Positions 23,471 to 33,811 are shown, numbered from the stretch's first letter. The stretch is DNA of 64,000 bases from Streptomyces virginiae (GCF_000720455.1 NZ_JOAK01000021.1:41807-105806), one strand, 5' to 3'. Notes: a model not told the origin generated them from the letters alone. A program made the numbers and translations.

Positions 23471-26400
23471 TCAGACCTCTTCGACGCTGCTCGGCTCGCG
23501 CCGGGACAGGTCGATACCGAGCTCCTCCGCCGCGCGGAAGACGTCCTCGTCGGTGTCGCGCATCTCGATGGACATGCCGTCCGAGGACAGCACCTCCACG
23601 TTGAGGCAGAGCGACTGCATTTCCTTGATGAGCACCTTGAAGGACTCGGGAATGCCCGGCTCGGGGATGTTCTCGCCCTTGACGATGGCCTCGTAGACCT
23701 TCACGCGGCCGGTGACGTCGTCGGACTTGATGGTCAGCAGCTCCTGGAGGGCGTAGGCCGCGCCGTAAGCCTCGAGCGCCCACACCTCCATCTCACCGAA
23801 TCGCTGGCCACCGAACTGTGCCTTACCACCCAGCGGCTGCTGCGTGATCATCGAGTACGGACCGGTCGAACGGGCGTGGAGCTTGTCGTCGACCAGGTGG
23901 TGGAGCTTGAGGATGTACATGTACCCGACCGAGATCGGGTCCGGGAACGGCTCGCCGGAGCGGCCGTCGAACAGGCGCGCCTTGCCGGACGGGAGGACCA
24001 GGCGGTCACCGTCGCGGTTCGGGATGGTGTGCTCGAACAGGCCGGCGAGTTCGTCCTCGCGGGCGCCGTCGAACACGGGGGTGGCGACGTTGGTGCCGGG
24101 CTCGACGCGGTCGGCGCCGATGGCCTTCAGTCGCTCGGCCCACTCCTCACCCAGACCGGAGACGTCCCAGCCGCGGCTGGCGAGCCAGCCGAGGTGGATC
24201 TCCAGGACCTGTCCCGGGTTCATTCGGGACGGGACACCCAGCGGGTTCAGGATGATGTCGACCGGGGTGCCGTCCTCGAGGAACGGCATGTCCTCGATCG
24301 GGAGGATCTTGGAGATGACACCCTTGTTGCCGTGACGGCCGGCGAGCTTGTCACCGTCGGTGATCTTGCGCTTCTGGGCGACGTAGACGCGGACCAGCTG
24401 GTTCACGCCCGGGGGAAGCTCGTCGCCCTCCTCGCGGTCGAAGACGCGGACACCGATGACCTTGCCGATCTCACCGTGGGGGACCTTGAGCGAGGTGTCA
24501 CGCACCTCGCGGGCCTTCTCACCGAAGATCGCGCGGAGCAGACGCTCCTCCGGGGTCAGCTCGGTCTCACCCTTGGGCGTGACCTTGCCGACCAGGATGT
24601 CGCCGGCGACGACGTCCGCACCGATGCGGATGATGCCGCGCTCGTCGAGGTCCGCGAGGACCTCCTCGGAGACGTTCGGGATGTCCCGGGTGATCTCCTC
24701 GGGGCCGAGCTTGGTGTCACGGGCGTCGACCTCGTGCTCCTCGATGTGGATCGAGGAGAGGACGTCGTCCTGCACGAGGCGCTGCGACAGGATGATCGCG
24801 TCCTCGTAGTTGTGACCTTCCCAGGGCATGAACGCGACGAGCAGGTTCTTGCCGAGGGCCATCTCGCCCTCTTCGGTCGCGGGACCGTCGGCGAGGACCT
24901 GGGACTCGACGATCCGGTCACCCTCGTTGACGATGACCTTCTGGTTGACCGAGGTGCCCTGGTTCGAGCGGGAGAACTTGGCGACGCGGTACGTGGTGTA
25001 CGTGCCGTCGTCGTTGGCGACGGTGATGTAGTCGGCCGAGACCTCCTGGACGACACCGTCCTTCTCCGCACGGATCGAGTCACCGGCGTCGACCGCACAG
25101 CGGTACTCCATGCCGGTGCCGACGAGCGGGGCCTCCGCCTTGATGAGCGGAACGGCCTGGCGCATCATGTTCGCGCCCATGAGGGCACGGTTGGCGTCGT
25201 CGTGCTCCAGGAAGGGGATCATCGCGGTCGCGACGGACACCATCTGGCGCGGGGAGACGTCCATGTAGTCGACGTCGCCGCCGGCGATGTAGTCGATCTC
25301 GCCGCCACGACGGCGGACCAGGACGCGGTTCTCGGTGAAGCGCATGTCCTCGGACAGGGCCGCGTTGGCCTGCGCGATGACGAAGCGGTCTTCCTCGTCG
25401 GCCGTCAGGTAGTCGACCTCGTCGGTGACGACGCCGTCGATGACCTTGCGGTACGGGGTCTCGACGAAACCGAACGCGTTGACGCGGCCGTAGGACGCGA
25501 GCGAGCCGATCAGACCGATGTTCGGGCCTTCGGGGGTCTCGATCGGGCACATGCGGCCGTAGTGCGACGGGTGGACGTCACGGACCTCGAAGCCGGCCCG
25601 CTCACGGGACAGACCGCCGGGGCCCAGCGCCGACAGGCGGCGCTTGTGGGTCAGGCCCGAGAGCGGGTTGTTCTGGTCCATGAACTGCGACAGCTGGCTG
25701 GTGCCGAAGAACTCCTTGATGGAGGCGACGACCGGCCGGATGTTGATCAGGGTCTGCGGCGTGATCGCCTCGACGTCCTGGGTGGTCATGCGCTCGCGCA
25801 CGACGCGCTCCATACGAGCCAGACCCGTGCGGACCTGGTTCTGGATGAGCTCGCCGACGTTGCGCAGACGACGGTTGCCGAAGTGGTCGATGTCGTCGGT
25901 CTCGACCACGATCGAACGGCCGGACTCGCCGATCGTCTCGGTCTCGCCGGCGTGCAGCTTGACCAGGTACTTGATCGTGGCGATGACGTCGTCGGTGGTG
26001 AGCACACCGGCGTCGAGCGGCTCGTCGGCGCCGAGCTTCTTGTTCACCTTGTAGCGGCCGACCTTGGCGAGGTCGTAGCGCTTGGGGTTGAAGTAGAGGT
26101 TCTCGAGCAGCGTCTGAGCGGCCTCGCGGGTCGGCGGCTCGCCCGGGCGCAGCTTGCGGTAGATGTCGAGCAGCGCGTCGTCCTGACCCTGGGTGTGGTC
26201 CTTCTCCAGGGTGGCGCGCATGGACTCGTACTCGCCGAACTCCTCGAGGATCTGCTCGGTGGTCCAGCCGAGAGCCTTCAGGAGGACGGTGACGGACTGC
26301 TTGCGCTTGCGGTCGATGCGGACGCCGACCATGTCGCGCTTGTCGATCTCCATCTCCAGCCAGGCACCCCGGGACGGGATGATCTTGGCGGAGAAGATGT

Positions 26401-26953
26401 CCTTGTCGGACGTCTTGTCGATGGAGGAGTCGAAGTAGACACCAGGGGAACGGACAAGCTGCGACACGACGACACGCTCGGTGCCGTTGATGACGAAGGT
26501 GCCCTTGTTGGTCATGAGCGGGAAGTCGCCCATGAAGACCGTCTGAGACTTGATCTCTCCGGTCTCGTTGTTCGTGAACTCGGCCGTGACGAACAGCGGA
26601 GCCGCGTACGTGAAGTCGCGCTCCTTGCACTCGTCGACGGAGTTCTTCGCCGGCTCGAAACGGTGGTCGCGGAAGGTCAGCGACATCGACCCGGAGAAGT
26701 CCTCGATCGGCGAGATCTCCTCGAAGATCTCTTCCAGACCGGACTTGGTGGGGACGTCCTGTCCACTCTCAAGCGCCGACTCGACGCGAGACTTCCAGGC
26801 GGCATTGCCGAGCAGCCAGTCAAAGCTCTCGGTCTGCAGCGCCAGGAGGTTCGGAACCTCGAGGGGCTCCTTGATCTTTGCAAAGGAGATGCGCAGCGGG
26901 GCGGTGCTGGCACCGTTGTTCGTATTGGTCGAGGCGTTGCGCGAGGCGGCCAA
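23471..26953 (-). CDS. rpoB: RNA polymerase subunit beta
   Basis: Catalytic core subunit of RNA polymerase. 1160 residues from a TTG start at 26953, preceded by GGAAGGA at 7 nt; upstream in-frame sequence is leader. The rifampicin-binding region (about residues 410-450) reads [16 protein letters not shown] then [13 protein letters not shown], with Asp, His and Ser at the classic resistance positions, so the sensitive form. The C-terminal region contacting beta' is intact. First gene of the rpoBC transcript, with its own promoter downstream of the rplL terminator. Confidence 0.98.
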   Translation of the reverse strand: MAASRNASTNTNNGASTAPLRISFAKIKEPLEVPNLLALQTESFDWLLGNAAWKSRVESALESGQDVPTKSGLEEIFEEISPIEDFSGSMSLTFRDHRFEPAKNSVDECKERDFTYAAPLFVTAEFTNNETGEIKSQTVFMGDFPLMTNKGTFVINGTERVVVSQLVRSPGVYFDSSIDKTSDKDIFSAKIIPSRGAWLEMEIDKRDMVGVRIDRKRKQSVTVLLKALGWTTEQILEEFGEYESMRATLEKDHTQGQDDALLDIYRKLRPGEPPTREAAQTLLENLYFNPKRYDLAKVGRYKVNKKLGADEPLDAGVLTTDDVIATIKYLVKLHAGETETIGESGRSIVVETDDIDHFGNRRLRNVGELIQNQVRTGLARMERVVRERMTTQDVEAITPQTLINIRPVVASIKEFFGTSQLSQFMDQNNPLSGLTHKRRLSALGPGGLSRERAGFEVRDVHPSHYGRMCPIETPEGPNIGLIGSLASYGRVNAFGFVETPYRKVIDGVVTDEVDYLTADEEDRFVIAQANAALSEDMRFTENRVLVRRRGGEIDYIAGGDVDYMDVSPRQMVSVATAMIPFLEHDDANRALMGANMMRQAVPLIKAEAPLVGTGMEYRCAVDAGDSIRAEKDGVVQEVSADYITVANDDGTYTTYRVAKFSRSNQGTSVNQKVIVNEGDRIVESQVLADGPATEEGEMALGKNLLVAFMPWEGHNYEDAIILSQRLVQDDVLSSIHIEEHEVDARDTKLGPEEITRDIPNVSEEVLADLDERGIIRIGADVVAGDILVGKVTPKGETELTPEERLLRAIFGEKAREVRDTSLKVPHGEIGKVIGVRVFDREEGDELPPGVNQLVRVYVAQKRKITDGDKLAGRHGNKGVISKILPIEDMPFLEDGTPVDIILNPLGVPSRMNPGQVLEIHLGWLASRGWDVSGLGEEWAERLKAIGADRVEPGTNVATPVFDGAREDELAGLFEHTIPNRDGDRLVLPSGKARLFDGRSGEPFPDPISVGYMYILKLHHLVDDKLHARSTGPYSMITQQPLGGKAQFGGQRFGEMEVWALEAYGAAYALQELLTIKSDDVTGRVKVYEAIVKGENIPEPGIPESFKVLIKEMQSLCLNVEVLSSDGMSIEMRDTDEDVFRAAEELGIDLSRREPSSVEEV

Positions 26954-27133
26954 GAGGGGGTCCTTCCGAGGGCTCGGACTCACTACGCGCGTACCGGTCC
27001 CAGCAGACACAGAAGACAGGCCCCCCGATTCCGGCCCAAAAGGCCAGGTCAGGGCAGATCAATCAAGTGTGCTCAAGCGTGGGCATGTCCCTGGCGACGG
27101 GCAGGGGACAGCTAACAGGCAGCGCAAAGGGTC

Positions 27134-27181
27134 AGTGTAGCCACTCGGCTCACTGATGTCCAGACCAGGTTTCCGGAAACC
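27134..27181 (-). promoter_or_regulatory. rpoB promoter with adjacent 14-bp palindrome
   Basis: On the minus strand, -35 TGGACA (27157-27162), a 17-bp spacer and -10 TACACT (27134-27139). Five bp upstream of the -35 is the perfect palindrome GGTTTCCGGAAACC (27168-27181), placed where an activator or repressor could bind. Transcription should start near 27127, giving a leader of about 175 nt. Confidence 0.75.
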
Positions 27182-27458
27182 GGCAACAGGCCTTCCCCAT
27201 GTCGTTCAAACTGCGTCCAACGCTGCGGCGCCCCGCACACAGAGCGCGTATCAGTACTGCCCTCTTCGTAGTCGATCCATGCCTCGGATCTCGGATCGAG
27301 GCGGTCGACCTCTCGACGGGTCTGAGAATGCTGCGCCGCGTCCCGTTCGTCAAGGCCCCCTGCTCCGAGCGGATCATCTTCGGACCCTGCGTCGGGGCAA
27401 CGATGATCACCCTACTCCCCAACGAGACCAGGGCAAGTCAGGCACTGCGGGTACGCCA

Positions 27459-27490
27459 AAGGGCGACCACCCTTACGGGTGATCGCCCTT
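27459..27490 (-). terminator. Terminator/attenuator after rplL
   Basis: A 14-bp stem with one C-A mismatch (27459-27472 with 27477-27490) and a TTAC loop; the minus strand then reads TTTGG. It lies 30 bp past the rplL stop. Read-through into rpoB is possible, since rplJL and rpoBC are often partly cotranscribed. Confidence 0.75.
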
Positions 27491-27520
27491 GGTTGAGGCC
27501 TCAGGAGGGCCTCAGAGGTG

Positions 27521-27904
27521 TTACTTGACCTCGACGGCCGCACCGGCGCCCTTGAGGGCCTCGGCGGCCTTCTCGGCGGCGTCCTTGGCGACCTTCTCGA
27601 GGACCGGCTTCGGAGCGCCGTCCACGAGGTCCTTGGCCTCCTTCAGACCCAGGGAGGTCAGCTCGCGCACGACCTTGATGACCTGGATCTTCTTGTCGCC
27701 GGCACCGGTGAGGATGACGTCGAACTCGTCCTTCTCCTCCTCGGCCTCGACAGCGGCACCCGGGCCGGCCGGGCCGGCAACGGCGACGGCCGCGGCGGCG
27801 GTGACGTCGAACTTCTCCTCGAAGGCCTTCACGAACTCGGAGAGCTCGATGAGGGTCATCTCCTCGAACTGGGCGAGGAGGTCGTCCTGAGAGAGCTTCG
27901 CCAT
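27521..27904 (-). CDS. rplL: 50S ribosomal protein L7/L12
   Basis: Stalk protein that recruits and activates translation GTPases. 127 residues from the ATG at 27904 ([10 protein letters not shown]); a six-codon in-frame extension has no support. The N-terminal helical dimer domain is followed by an Ala/Gly/Pro hinge at about residues 38-52, then the conserved C-terminal domain with [15 protein letters not shown]. Downstream of rplJ by 111 bp. Confidence 0.97.
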   Translation of the reverse strand: MAKLSQDDLLAQFEEMTLIELSEFVKAFEEKFDVTAAAAVAVAGPAGPGAAVEAEEEKDEFDVILTGAGDKKIQVIKVVRELTSLGLKEAKDLVDGAPKPVLEKVAKDAAEKAAEALKGAGAAVEVK

Positions 27905-28015
27905 GATGGGCGATCCTTCCACTAATTCGGCAGGTGCCGATGTGTCTATAGAGGCGGGCGTAACGGCCCGCTACGACCCGCGCACTAGGCGGCGCGGATC
28001 AATGCGCGAGCCGAA

Positions 28016-28546
28016 TTACTCGGCACCGCCCTGCTCGGCGAGCTTGACGCGAAGCGCTTCCGCGGTGCGGACGAACTTCGACGGCAGCGCCTGGAAGAGC
28101 GAGGCAGCCTGGGACTGCTTGCCCTTGAACGCGCCGGCCAGCTTGCTGAGCAGAACCTCGCGGGACTCGAGGTCCGCAAGCTTCTTGATGTCATCGGCGG
28201 AGAGCGCCTTACCATCAAGGACACCCGCCTTGATGATCAGGTTGGGGTTGTCCTTGGCGAAGTCACGCAGGCTCTTCGCCGACTCCACCGGGTCACCGGT
28301 GATGAAGGCGACCGCGGTCGGACCAGCGAAGTGCTCGTCCAGCGCGGTGATCCCGGCCTGGTTGGCCGCAATCTTGGTCAGCGTGTTCTTCACCACGGCG
28401 TACTGGGCGTTCTCACCAAGGGAGCGACGCAGCGTCTTGAGCTGCGCGACGGTGAGACCCCGGTACTCGGTCAGCACGGCGGCGTTGGAGCTCTGGAACG
28501 CGTCCTTGAGCTCGGCCACCGATGCAGCCTTGTTGGGCGTCGGCAT
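28016..28546 (-). CDS. rplJ: 50S ribosomal protein L10
   Basis: Base of the ribosomal stalk, binding 23S rRNA and L7/L12 dimers. 176 residues from the ATG at 28546, preceded by GGAGG at 10 nt. The N-terminal rRNA-binding domain ([15 protein letters not shown]) and the C-terminal L12-binding helix are present. L10 (with L12) commonly represses its own operon by binding its mRNA leader; an elaborate leader precedes it here. Confidence 0.97.
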   Translation of the reverse strand: MPTPNKAASVAELKDAFQSSNAAVLTEYRGLTVAQLKTLRRSLGENAQYAVVKNTLTKIAANQAGITALDEHFAGPTAVAFITGDPVESAKSLRDFAKDNPNLIIKAGVLDGKALSADDIKKLADLESREVLLSKLAGAFKGKQSQAASLFQALPSKFVRTAEALRVKLAEQGGAE

Positions 28547-28751
28547 GGTGCGTTCGCCTCCTTCCGGGTGATGAGGACCGCTCAGAAGGGGCTGAAAAAC
28601 GAAACGCCCCGGCGCAGGCGCCAGGGCGTGGCTCAACCGGAACGAATTCCGGGAACCTTCCACAGTCACCTGCGCGGGTCGTCCGCATTCAGCGGATCCT
28701 TCGGCCACCGCCCCCTTGCGGGCACGGCAACGACCAGCGGTCTTTGGCTTC
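28547..28751 (-). promoter_or_regulatory. L10 leader RNA with attenuator
   Basis: About 205 nt of transcribed leader between the rplJ promoter and rplJ. Its 3' part holds an intrinsic-terminator-like hairpin: arms 28604-28615 and 28618-28629 with one mismatch, followed on the minus strand by a U-rich run (28594-28603). An upstream segment (28667-28675, GCGCAGGTG on the minus strand) can pair with CGCCTGCGC (28612-28620) inside that hairpin, forming an alternative antiterminator. The position matches the known L10 leader class that mimics the L10 site on 23S rRNA. The pairing scheme is my inference. Confidence 0.65.
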
Positions 28752-28757
28752 CGGGGA

Positions 28758-28787
28758 AGACTACGTGAAGGGTTCCGGTCGAGGCAA
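28758..28787 (-). promoter_or_regulatory. rplJ-rplL promoter
   Basis: On the minus strand, -35 TTGCCT (28782-28787), an 18-bp spacer and -10 TAGTCT (28758-28763). The start point would be near 28751. It lies immediately after the lipoprotein stop, so rplJ-rplL has its own start. Confidence 0.6.
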
Positions 28788-28815
28788 ATCGGTCAGCCGC
28801 CGGGCGGCGGACCGG

Positions 28816-29730
28816 TCAGCTGCGAAGGCCGGGCAGCCCTGCGTCCCGCAGTGTCTTGTCGGCCTCCTCCAGGCTCTTGTCGGCCGCGTCCAGGTCCTTG
28901 TCGACCTGTTCGAGGTCGGCGTCGACGCCCTTCATCACGGCGTCGAAGGTGACGACCTGATCGGCCGGCGGCGGCTGGACGGCGGCGGGCTTGCCGAATT
29001 CGGAGAACTTCGCCGTGGTCTTCGACGTGCCCTTGCCGTCCGTGCTGGAGCTGTCGACGCGGACCGGGTAGCCGTCCTTGCCGATCCACAGGTCGATCTC
29101 GAAGGCGGTGATGTGCTTCACGGACTCGCGCAGGTACTGGCGGTTCTTCTCTTCCATGACCTTGGTGGTCTCGTCCGCCGTGACCAGGTCCGCGTTGGTG
29201 AAGCTGCCCTTGTAGTGCTGGGCGTCGATGCCGTCGGCCGCCTCGGCCCCGACGTGCGTGAGCTTCTTCTGGCCGAGCAGCATGGCCAGGTACTCGGCCG
29301 GGTCCTCGTTCAGCCGCACCCCCGGCTTGCCGTCCTTGGCCAGGTCCATCTGCATCCAGGTCTTGCCCTTGAGGGGCTTGTCCAGCTGGGTGTAGACGGT
29401 GTCGCCCATCATGATCGAGCGGGTGTCGGGCTCGCCGCCGCCCTCCTTGAGGATCACGTCGTGGCTGGACGGGTACCAGCCCTTCGTGCCGGACTGGCCG
29501 CTGGTCTTGCCGTCGGTCCCGACGGTGGACACCTCGGCCTTGGCGAACTTGGCGGCCACCGTCTTCAGGTAGGACGCCTTCACCGCCTCCACGGGGTCGT
29601 GGGCCTTGGCGTCGGCCCCCTTGCCCCCGCCCGCCCCGTCGGCCCCGGCGCCGCAGGCCGTGAGGCCGCCCACGAGAAGTGCGGTGCCGGCGATCGCCAC
29701 CCCGGCCCGGGTCCGGACAGCCTTGTTCAT
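28816..29730 (-). CDS. Lipoprotein, LolA/LppX-like fold (second of a pair)
   Basis: 304 residues from the ATG at 29730, preceded by GGGGGAG at 6 nt; an ATG 15 bp upstream lacks a site. The signal peptide ends in a lipobox (LTAC) with the acylated Cys26. The body has the pattern of actinobacterial LolA-like/DUF1396-type lipoproteins: a small helix near the start, KGWYPSSHDVILKEGG, then DLWIGKDGYPVRVDSS. The C-terminal 45 residues are helical and acidic, a probable coiled coil absent from its neighbour. It is a clear paralogue of the gene upstream (shared DxWxxKDGYPV and YxxFGxxAxVQPP-like segments). Ligand unknown; lipid or glycolipid carriage is a family-level guess. Confidence 0.75.
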   Translation of the reverse strand: MNKAVRTRAGVAIAGTALLVGGLTACGAGADGAGGGKGADAKAHDPVEAVKASYLKTVAAKFAKAEVSTVGTDGKTSGQSGTKGWYPSSHDVILKEGGGEPDTRSIMMGDTVYTQLDKPLKGKTWMQMDLAKDGKPGVRLNEDPAEYLAMLLGQKKLTHVGAEAADGIDAQHYKGSFTNADLVTADETTKVMEEKNRQYLRESVKHITAFEIDLWIGKDGYPVRVDSSSTDGKGTSKTTAKFSEFGKPAAVQPPPADQVVTFDAVMKGVDADLEQVDKDLDAADKSLEEADKTLRDAGLPGLRS

Positions 29731-29794
29731 CTGGTTCTCCCCCATACGTGCATCTACGTTCTGACCTGCGTGTCGCCGAAGGGCGCGGAAGGGG

Positions 29795-30763
29795 TCAGGC
29801 TCCCGCGCCGCCCTGGCCGCCCAGCTCCTTGAGCATGCCGAAGAGGTCGAAGGTCTCGCTCGCCGGCGGTGCCTGGACGGTGGCCGCGGACCCGTAGTCC
29901 GAGTAGTAGGCGTCCACGTTCACGGCACCCTGCGGCATCCCCATGGCGACCTTCATGTGGACCGGGTAGCCGTCCTTGTTCACCCAGACGTCCATGTCGT
30001 AGCCCTTGATGCCGGCCTTCTTCATGGCGTCGACCAGCTTGGCCCGCTCGTCCGCGGTCAGCGCGTCGGCCTTCTGGTTGGCGGCCAGCATCTCCTCGAA
30101 GCTCAGGGTGCCCTTGTAGTGCTCGGTGTCCGTCCCCTCGACCTTCTCGGCACCTACGTGCTTCACGTTCGGCGAGGCGAGCAGCAGGGCGAGCTGCTTG
30201 GCCGGGTCCTGGCTCTGGTCCATGCCGCCCATGCCGCTGAGCTTCTTCATGGCCTCGGCGTCGCCGGAGGCCTGGGCCGCGGCGGCGAGGTCCAGCTTCA
30301 TCCAGCGCTTGCCCTCGGTGCCCGCGGACAGGGGCGAGTCGGCGGGCATCTCCATGAACATGACGTCGTTCGCCATGATCATGCGCATGGACTCGGCGCC
30401 CGCCCCGCTGAGCGCGCCGCCCTTCATGGTGATGTCCATGACGGTCGGGTCCCAGCCCTGGACGCCCGTCATCTCCATCGTGCCGCCACCGGCGCCGGCG
30501 CCGAGCGAGGCGGGCATCGACATCGTCATGCGGACCTTGGCCGACTTGGCGGCGGAGGTCTTCTTGTACGCCGCCGTGAGCGCCTCGGTGGCGCTGCCGC
30601 CGGCCGCGGGACTGCTCGGCTGCGCGGACGCCGCGGGGGCGGCCGCCTTGCCGGCGTCGTCCTTCTTGCCGTTCTCGCACGCCGTGGCGCCGCCCACGAG
30701 CAGCACGGCCGCCAGTGCGGCGCCGAGGGTCTTCTTCCGGTACGTCTTGGTCTGGTTCGACAC
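29795..30763 (-). CDS. Lipoprotein, LolA/LppX-like fold (first of a pair)
   Basis: 322 residues from the GTG at 30763, which has GGGGGA 5 nt upstream. The lipobox ATAC gives Cys29. A Pro/Ala/Ser linker follows, then a beta-rich domain with TAAYKKTSAAKSAKVRMTMS, QGWDPTVMDITMKG and MDVWVNKDGYPVHMKV. The last part (YYSDYGSAATVQAPPASETF) matches the neighbour's end. The two genes are 64 bp apart and probably cotranscribed. They sit between rplA and rplJ, a place usual in streptomycetes. Confidence 0.75.
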   Translation of the reverse strand: MSNQTKTYRKKTLGAALAAVLLVGGATACENGKKDDAGKAAAPAASAQPSSPAAGGSATEALTAAYKKTSAAKSAKVRMTMSMPASLGAGAGGGTMEMTGVQGWDPTVMDITMKGGALSGAGAESMRMIMANDVMFMEMPADSPLSAGTEGKRWMKLDLAAAAQASGDAEAMKKLSGMGGMDQSQDPAKQLALLLASPNVKHVGAEKVEGTDTEHYKGTLSFEEMLAANQKADALTADERAKLVDAMKKAGIKGYDMDVWVNKDGYPVHMKVAMGMPQGAVNVDAYYSDYGSAATVQAPPASETFDLFGMLKELGGQGGAGA

Positions 30764-30878
30764 TGAGGTCCCCCACCCCTTGCTTGATCGGTTCTGCAGG
30801 GCGAGCCTACGTTCCCCCCTCGCCGCACCGCGCGCCGATATGGCCGTGGCCGGGGGATGTGTGGCCTTTGACACGGGA

Positions 30879-30918
30879 ACGGGCCCCCCGCCACCCGTGA
30901 AGGGGGCGAGGGGCCCGT
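30879..30918 (-). terminator. Terminator after rplKA
   Basis: A 14-bp stem with one mismatch (30879-30892 with 30905-30918), 34 bp past the rplA stop and 115 bp before the first lipoprotein start. Confidence 0.75.
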
Positions 30919-30952
30919 GGAGCCGCTCGGTGAGCCGTCAGGCTCGGCCAAG

Positions 30953-31681
30953 TCAGACGGCAGCCGGGTCTTCCTCGACGAGGAGGTTCCGGGTGCGGTT
31001 CGGGTCCAGCTGGATGCCGGGGCCCATGGTGGTGCTGAGGGCGGCCTTCTTCAGGTAGCGGCCCTTGGCGGCGGACGGCTTCAGACGAAGGATCTCGTCC
31101 AGGGCCGCGCCGTAGTTCTCGACGAGCTGGTCGTCGGAGAAGGAGACCTTGCCGATGATGAAGTGCAGGTTCGAGTGCTTGTCGACGCGGAACTCGATCT
31201 TGCCACCCTTGATCTCGGTGACAGCCTTCGCGACGTCCATCGTGACGGTGCCGGTCTTCGGGTTCGGCATGAGGCCACGGGGACCGAGCACGCGGCCGAG
31301 GCGGCCGACCTTGCCCATGAGGTCCGGGGTGGCGACAACGGCGTCGAACTCGTTGAGGCGGTTGCCCTTGGCGATCTCGTTGATCAGCTCGTCGTCGCCG
31401 ACGATGTCGGCGCCGGCGGCTTCCGCGGCCGCAGCACGGTCACCGGTCGCGAAGACCAGGACCCGGGCGGTCTTGCCGGTGCCGTGCGGGAGGTTCACGG
31501 TGCCGCGGACCATCTGGTCGGCCTTGCGCGGGTCGACACCCAGGCGGAAGGCGATCTCGACGGTGCTGTCGAACTTGGTGGAGGAGGTCTCCTTGGCGAG
31601 ACGGACGGCCTCGAGCGGGGCGTAGAGCTTCTCCCGGTCGATCTTGGCGTCCGCAGCGCGGAGAGTCTTGCTGCGCTTCAC
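30953..31681 (-). CDS. rplA: 50S ribosomal protein L1
   Basis: L1-stalk protein that helps release deacylated tRNA. 242 residues with the KxGTVTMDV and [13 protein letters not shown] regions of the family intact. In E. coli L1 represses its own operon by binding the mRNA. It follows rplK by 89 bp and ends before a strong hairpin. Confidence 0.98.
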   Translation of the reverse strand: MKRSKTLRAADAKIDREKLYAPLEAVRLAKETSSTKFDSTVEIAFRLGVDPRKADQMVRGTVNLPHGTGKTARVLVFATGDRAAAAEAAGADIVGDDELINEIAKGNRLNEFDAVVATPDLMGKVGRLGRVLGPRGLMPNPKTGTVTMDVAKAVTEIKGGKIEFRVDKHSNLHFIIGKVSFSDDQLVENYGAALDEILRLKPSAAKGRYLKKAALSTTMGPGIQLDPNRTRNLLVEEDPAAV

Positions 31682-31770
31682 TTCTGCTCCTGTGTTGTGG
31701 CTTCAGGCATGGAGTCGTGGTGCGGACCAGCGCTTGGTCCTACCACTGATGGTGCGAGGGGGTGGCTGGA

Positions 31771-32205
31771 TCAGCCTTCGACGGTGACGCCCATCGAACG
31801 CGCGGTGCCGGCGATGATCTTGACGGCCGCGTCGATGTCGTTGGCGTTCAGGTCGGGCATCTTCAGCTCGGCGATCTCCTTGACCTGGGCAGCCGTGAGC
31901 TTGGCGACCTTGGTCTTGTGGGGCTCGCCGGAGCCCTTCTCGATGCCCGCGTGCTTCAGGATGAGGCGCGCGGCCGGCGGAGTCTTGGTGATGAAGGTGA
32001 AGGTGCGGTCCTCGTAGACCGTGATCTCCACCGGCACGACCATGCCACGCTGCGACTCGGTCGCGGCGTTGTAGGCCTTGCAGAACTCCATGATGTTGAC
32101 GCCGTGCTGACCGAGCGCGGGGCCGACCGGCGGAGCCGGGTTGGCCGCACCGGCCTTGATCTGGAGCTTGATAAGCCCCGTGACCTTCTTCTTCTTGGGA
32201 GGCAT
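31771..32205 (-). CDS. rplK: 50S ribosomal protein L11
   Basis: GTPase-centre protein and target region of thiostrepton; it also activates RelA. 144 residues, standard length, with the N-terminal [17 protein letters not shown] segment. It starts 106 bp after the nusG terminator, so it needs its own promoter, which I could not fix. An inverted repeat ATCCGG-tcat-CCGGAT lies at 32244-32259 in that leader. Confidence 0.98.
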   Translation of the reverse strand: MPPKKKKVTGLIKLQIKAGAANPAPPVGPALGQHGVNIMEFCKAYNAATESQRGMVVPVEITVYEDRTFTFITKTPPAARLILKHAGIEKGSGEPHKTKVAKLTAAQVKEIAELKMPDLNANDIDAAVKIIAGTARSMGVTVEG

Positions 32206-32311
32206 TGCTCTCTCCGGGTCCTAGTGAGAGTTTTCAGCCGCCGATCCGGTCATCCGGATGGAGGCATACCGCACCACGATAACGGGTATCAGTGCGGGGC
32301 TAAAAACCGAG

Positions 32312-32346
32312 CAGGTCAGACCACCCTTGAGGGGTGGCCTGACCTG
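32312..32346 (-). terminator. Terminator after secE-nusG
   Basis: A 15-bp stem with one mismatch (32312-32326 with 32332-32346) and a 5-nt loop. The minus strand then has CTCGG and a run of five T. It lies 43 bp past the nusG stop, upstream of rplK. Confidence 0.9.
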
Positions 32347-32389
32347 TCCGGAAGCTGTGGCTCAGAAGCCGTGACCCACGCGGAGTGGA

Positions 32390-33268
32390 TCAGTTCTTCT
32401 GGATCTGGTCGAAGCTGAGCTCGACCGGGGTCTCGCGACCGAAGATCTCGACGAGGCCCTTGACCTTCTTCGAGTCGGGGTTGATCTCGTTGATGGTCGC
32501 CTGGAGCGTGGCGAACGGGCCGTCGGTGACGGTGACCGAGTCGCCGACCTCGAAGTCCAGGACCTCGATGGTGCGCTTGACGGCGGGCGCGGGCAGACCG
32601 GCCTCTTCCGCGGCGGCCTTGGCCGCCTTCTCCTGCGCCTCCGGGGCGAGCATCTTGACGATCTCGTCCAGGGTCAGCGGGTACGGGTCGTACGCGTTGC
32701 CCACGAAGCCGGTGACGCCGGGGGTGTTGCGGACGACGCCCCAGGACTCGTTCGTCAGATCCATGCGGACGAGAACGTAGCCGGGCAGCTTGTTCTGCCG
32801 GACGTTCTTGCGCTCGCCGTTCTTGATCTGGACGATCTCTTCCTCGGGCACCTCGGCCTGGTAGATGAACTCCTCGACGTTCAGCGAGACGGCGCGCTGC
32901 TCCAGGTTGGCCTTCACGCGCTTCTCGTAGCCGGCGTAGGTGTGGATCACGTACCACTCGCCGGGCAGGAGGCGCAGCTCCTCGCGCAGGGCCTGGATCG
33001 GGTCGACCGGCTCGGCGGGCTCGGCCTCTTCGGCCTCCTCCGCGATCTCGGCGTCGTCGGCGGCCTCTTCGAGCTCGGTGTCGGCCTCGACCTCGTCCGC
33101 CTCGTCGTCGGAGACGTGCAGCGCGGCCTCCTCGGCGGCTTCACCCGCCTCGACGTCGGCGAGCTCGGCCTCGTCGGGGTCCACAGCGTCTGCCGCCTCG
33201 ACGATGTCGAGCTCGTCCTCGACGGACTCGACGGAGTCGTGGCTCGCGTTCAGGTTCGGGTCAGACAC
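32390..33268 (-). CDS. nusG: Transcription elongation/termination factor NusG with acidic extension
   Basis: Couples RNA polymerase to Rho or the ribosome. 292 residues from the GTG at 33268. The first ~100 residues are a strongly acidic Glu/Asp/Ala-rich extension, typical of streptomycete NusG and probably disordered. The NGN domain follows ([20 protein letters not shown]) and the C-terminal KOW domain contains [15 protein letters not shown]. The secE gene is 82 bp upstream. Confidence 0.97.
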   Translation of the reverse strand: MSDPNLNASHDSVESVEDELDIVEAADAVDPDEAELADVEAGEAAEEAALHVSDDEADEVEADTELEEAADDAEIAEEAEEAEPAEPVDPIQALREELRLLPGEWYVIHTYAGYEKRVKANLEQRAVSLNVEEFIYQAEVPEEEIVQIKNGERKNVRQNKLPGYVLVRMDLTNESWGVVRNTPGVTGFVGNAYDPYPLTLDEIVKMLAPEAQEKAAKAAAEEAGLPAPAVKRTIEVLDFEVGDSVTVTDGPFATLQATINEINPDSKKVKGLVEIFGRETPVELSFDQIQKN

Positions 33269-33350
33269 GGTGGCTGCTTCTTCCTGGAAAAAAGGTGGTG
33301 GAACATGCGAAAAGAGGCGGCACCCATCAAGGCGCCGCCCTCCGCGGGGA

Positions 33351-33632
33351 TCAGCCGAAGACGAACTTGATGGCTTCCTGGAACCCATAGTCAATCACGG
33401 TCACCAGACCGATCATGATGACCACGAAGACAATCACCACGGTGGTGTACGTCGTGAGCTGGTTGCGAGTGGGCCAGACAACCTTGCGGAGTTCCGCGAC
33501 AATCTGGCGGTAGAAAAGCGCGAGACGGCCCAGAGGACCCTTCTTGCCGCGCTTGCCGCCCTTGCGGGCCTTCTTCTCGCGCGTCTCGTCCTCGGCGTCA
33601 GGCATGTCGATGGAGCCCAGGGCGTCCGTCAC
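33351..33632 (-). CDS. secE: Protein translocase subunit SecE
   Basis: Essential small subunit of the SecYEG channel. 93 residues from the GTG at 33632, with an AGGTGAGA site 4 nt upstream. A basic, charged N-terminus ([13 protein letters not shown]) leads into the conserved amphipathic [20 protein letters not shown] and one transmembrane helix. It is not a fragment: streptomycete SecE is this size. It follows tRNA-Trp on the same strand and precedes nusG. Confidence 0.97.
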   Translation of the reverse strand: MTDALGSIDMPDAEDETREKKARKGGKRGKKGPLGRLALFYRQIVAELRKVVWPTRNQLTTYTTVVIVFVVIMIGLVTVIDYGFQEAIKFVFG

Positions 33633-33738
33633 GTCTCTCACCTGAATCCGGGTCGTGGCCGTACCGCGCCCGGTTGCGCCGCACGGCGTTGCATCTAAGT
33701 ACGTACCTGCGCACACACATCCGAGAAGGAGTGTGGAG

Positions 33739-33811
33739 CAGGGCCGGAGGGACTCGAACCCCCAACCGCTGGTTTTGGAGACCAGTGCTCTACCAATTGA
33801 GCTACGACCCT
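33739..33811 (-). tRNA. tRNA-Trp (CCA)
   Basis: 73 nt on the minus strand with a complete cloverleaf: acceptor AGGGTCG paired to CGGCCCT with discriminator G, D-arm GTAGCTCAATTGGTAGAGC, anticodon loop CTCCAAA, T-arm GGTTCGAGTCC. CCA is not encoded. A TAGGTT hexamer at 33823-33828 could be its -10. The order tRNA-Trp-secE-nusG is conserved in actinobacteria. Confidence 0.97.

Larger units (their letters stand above)
26954..27520. other. rplL-rpoB spacer
   Basis: 567 bp without a gene. On the minus strand it contains the rplL terminator (27459-27490), about 280 bp with no recognisable element, a palindrome and promoter (27134-27181), and a rpoB leader of about 175 nt. I found no convincing small ORF. 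Confidence 0.75.
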
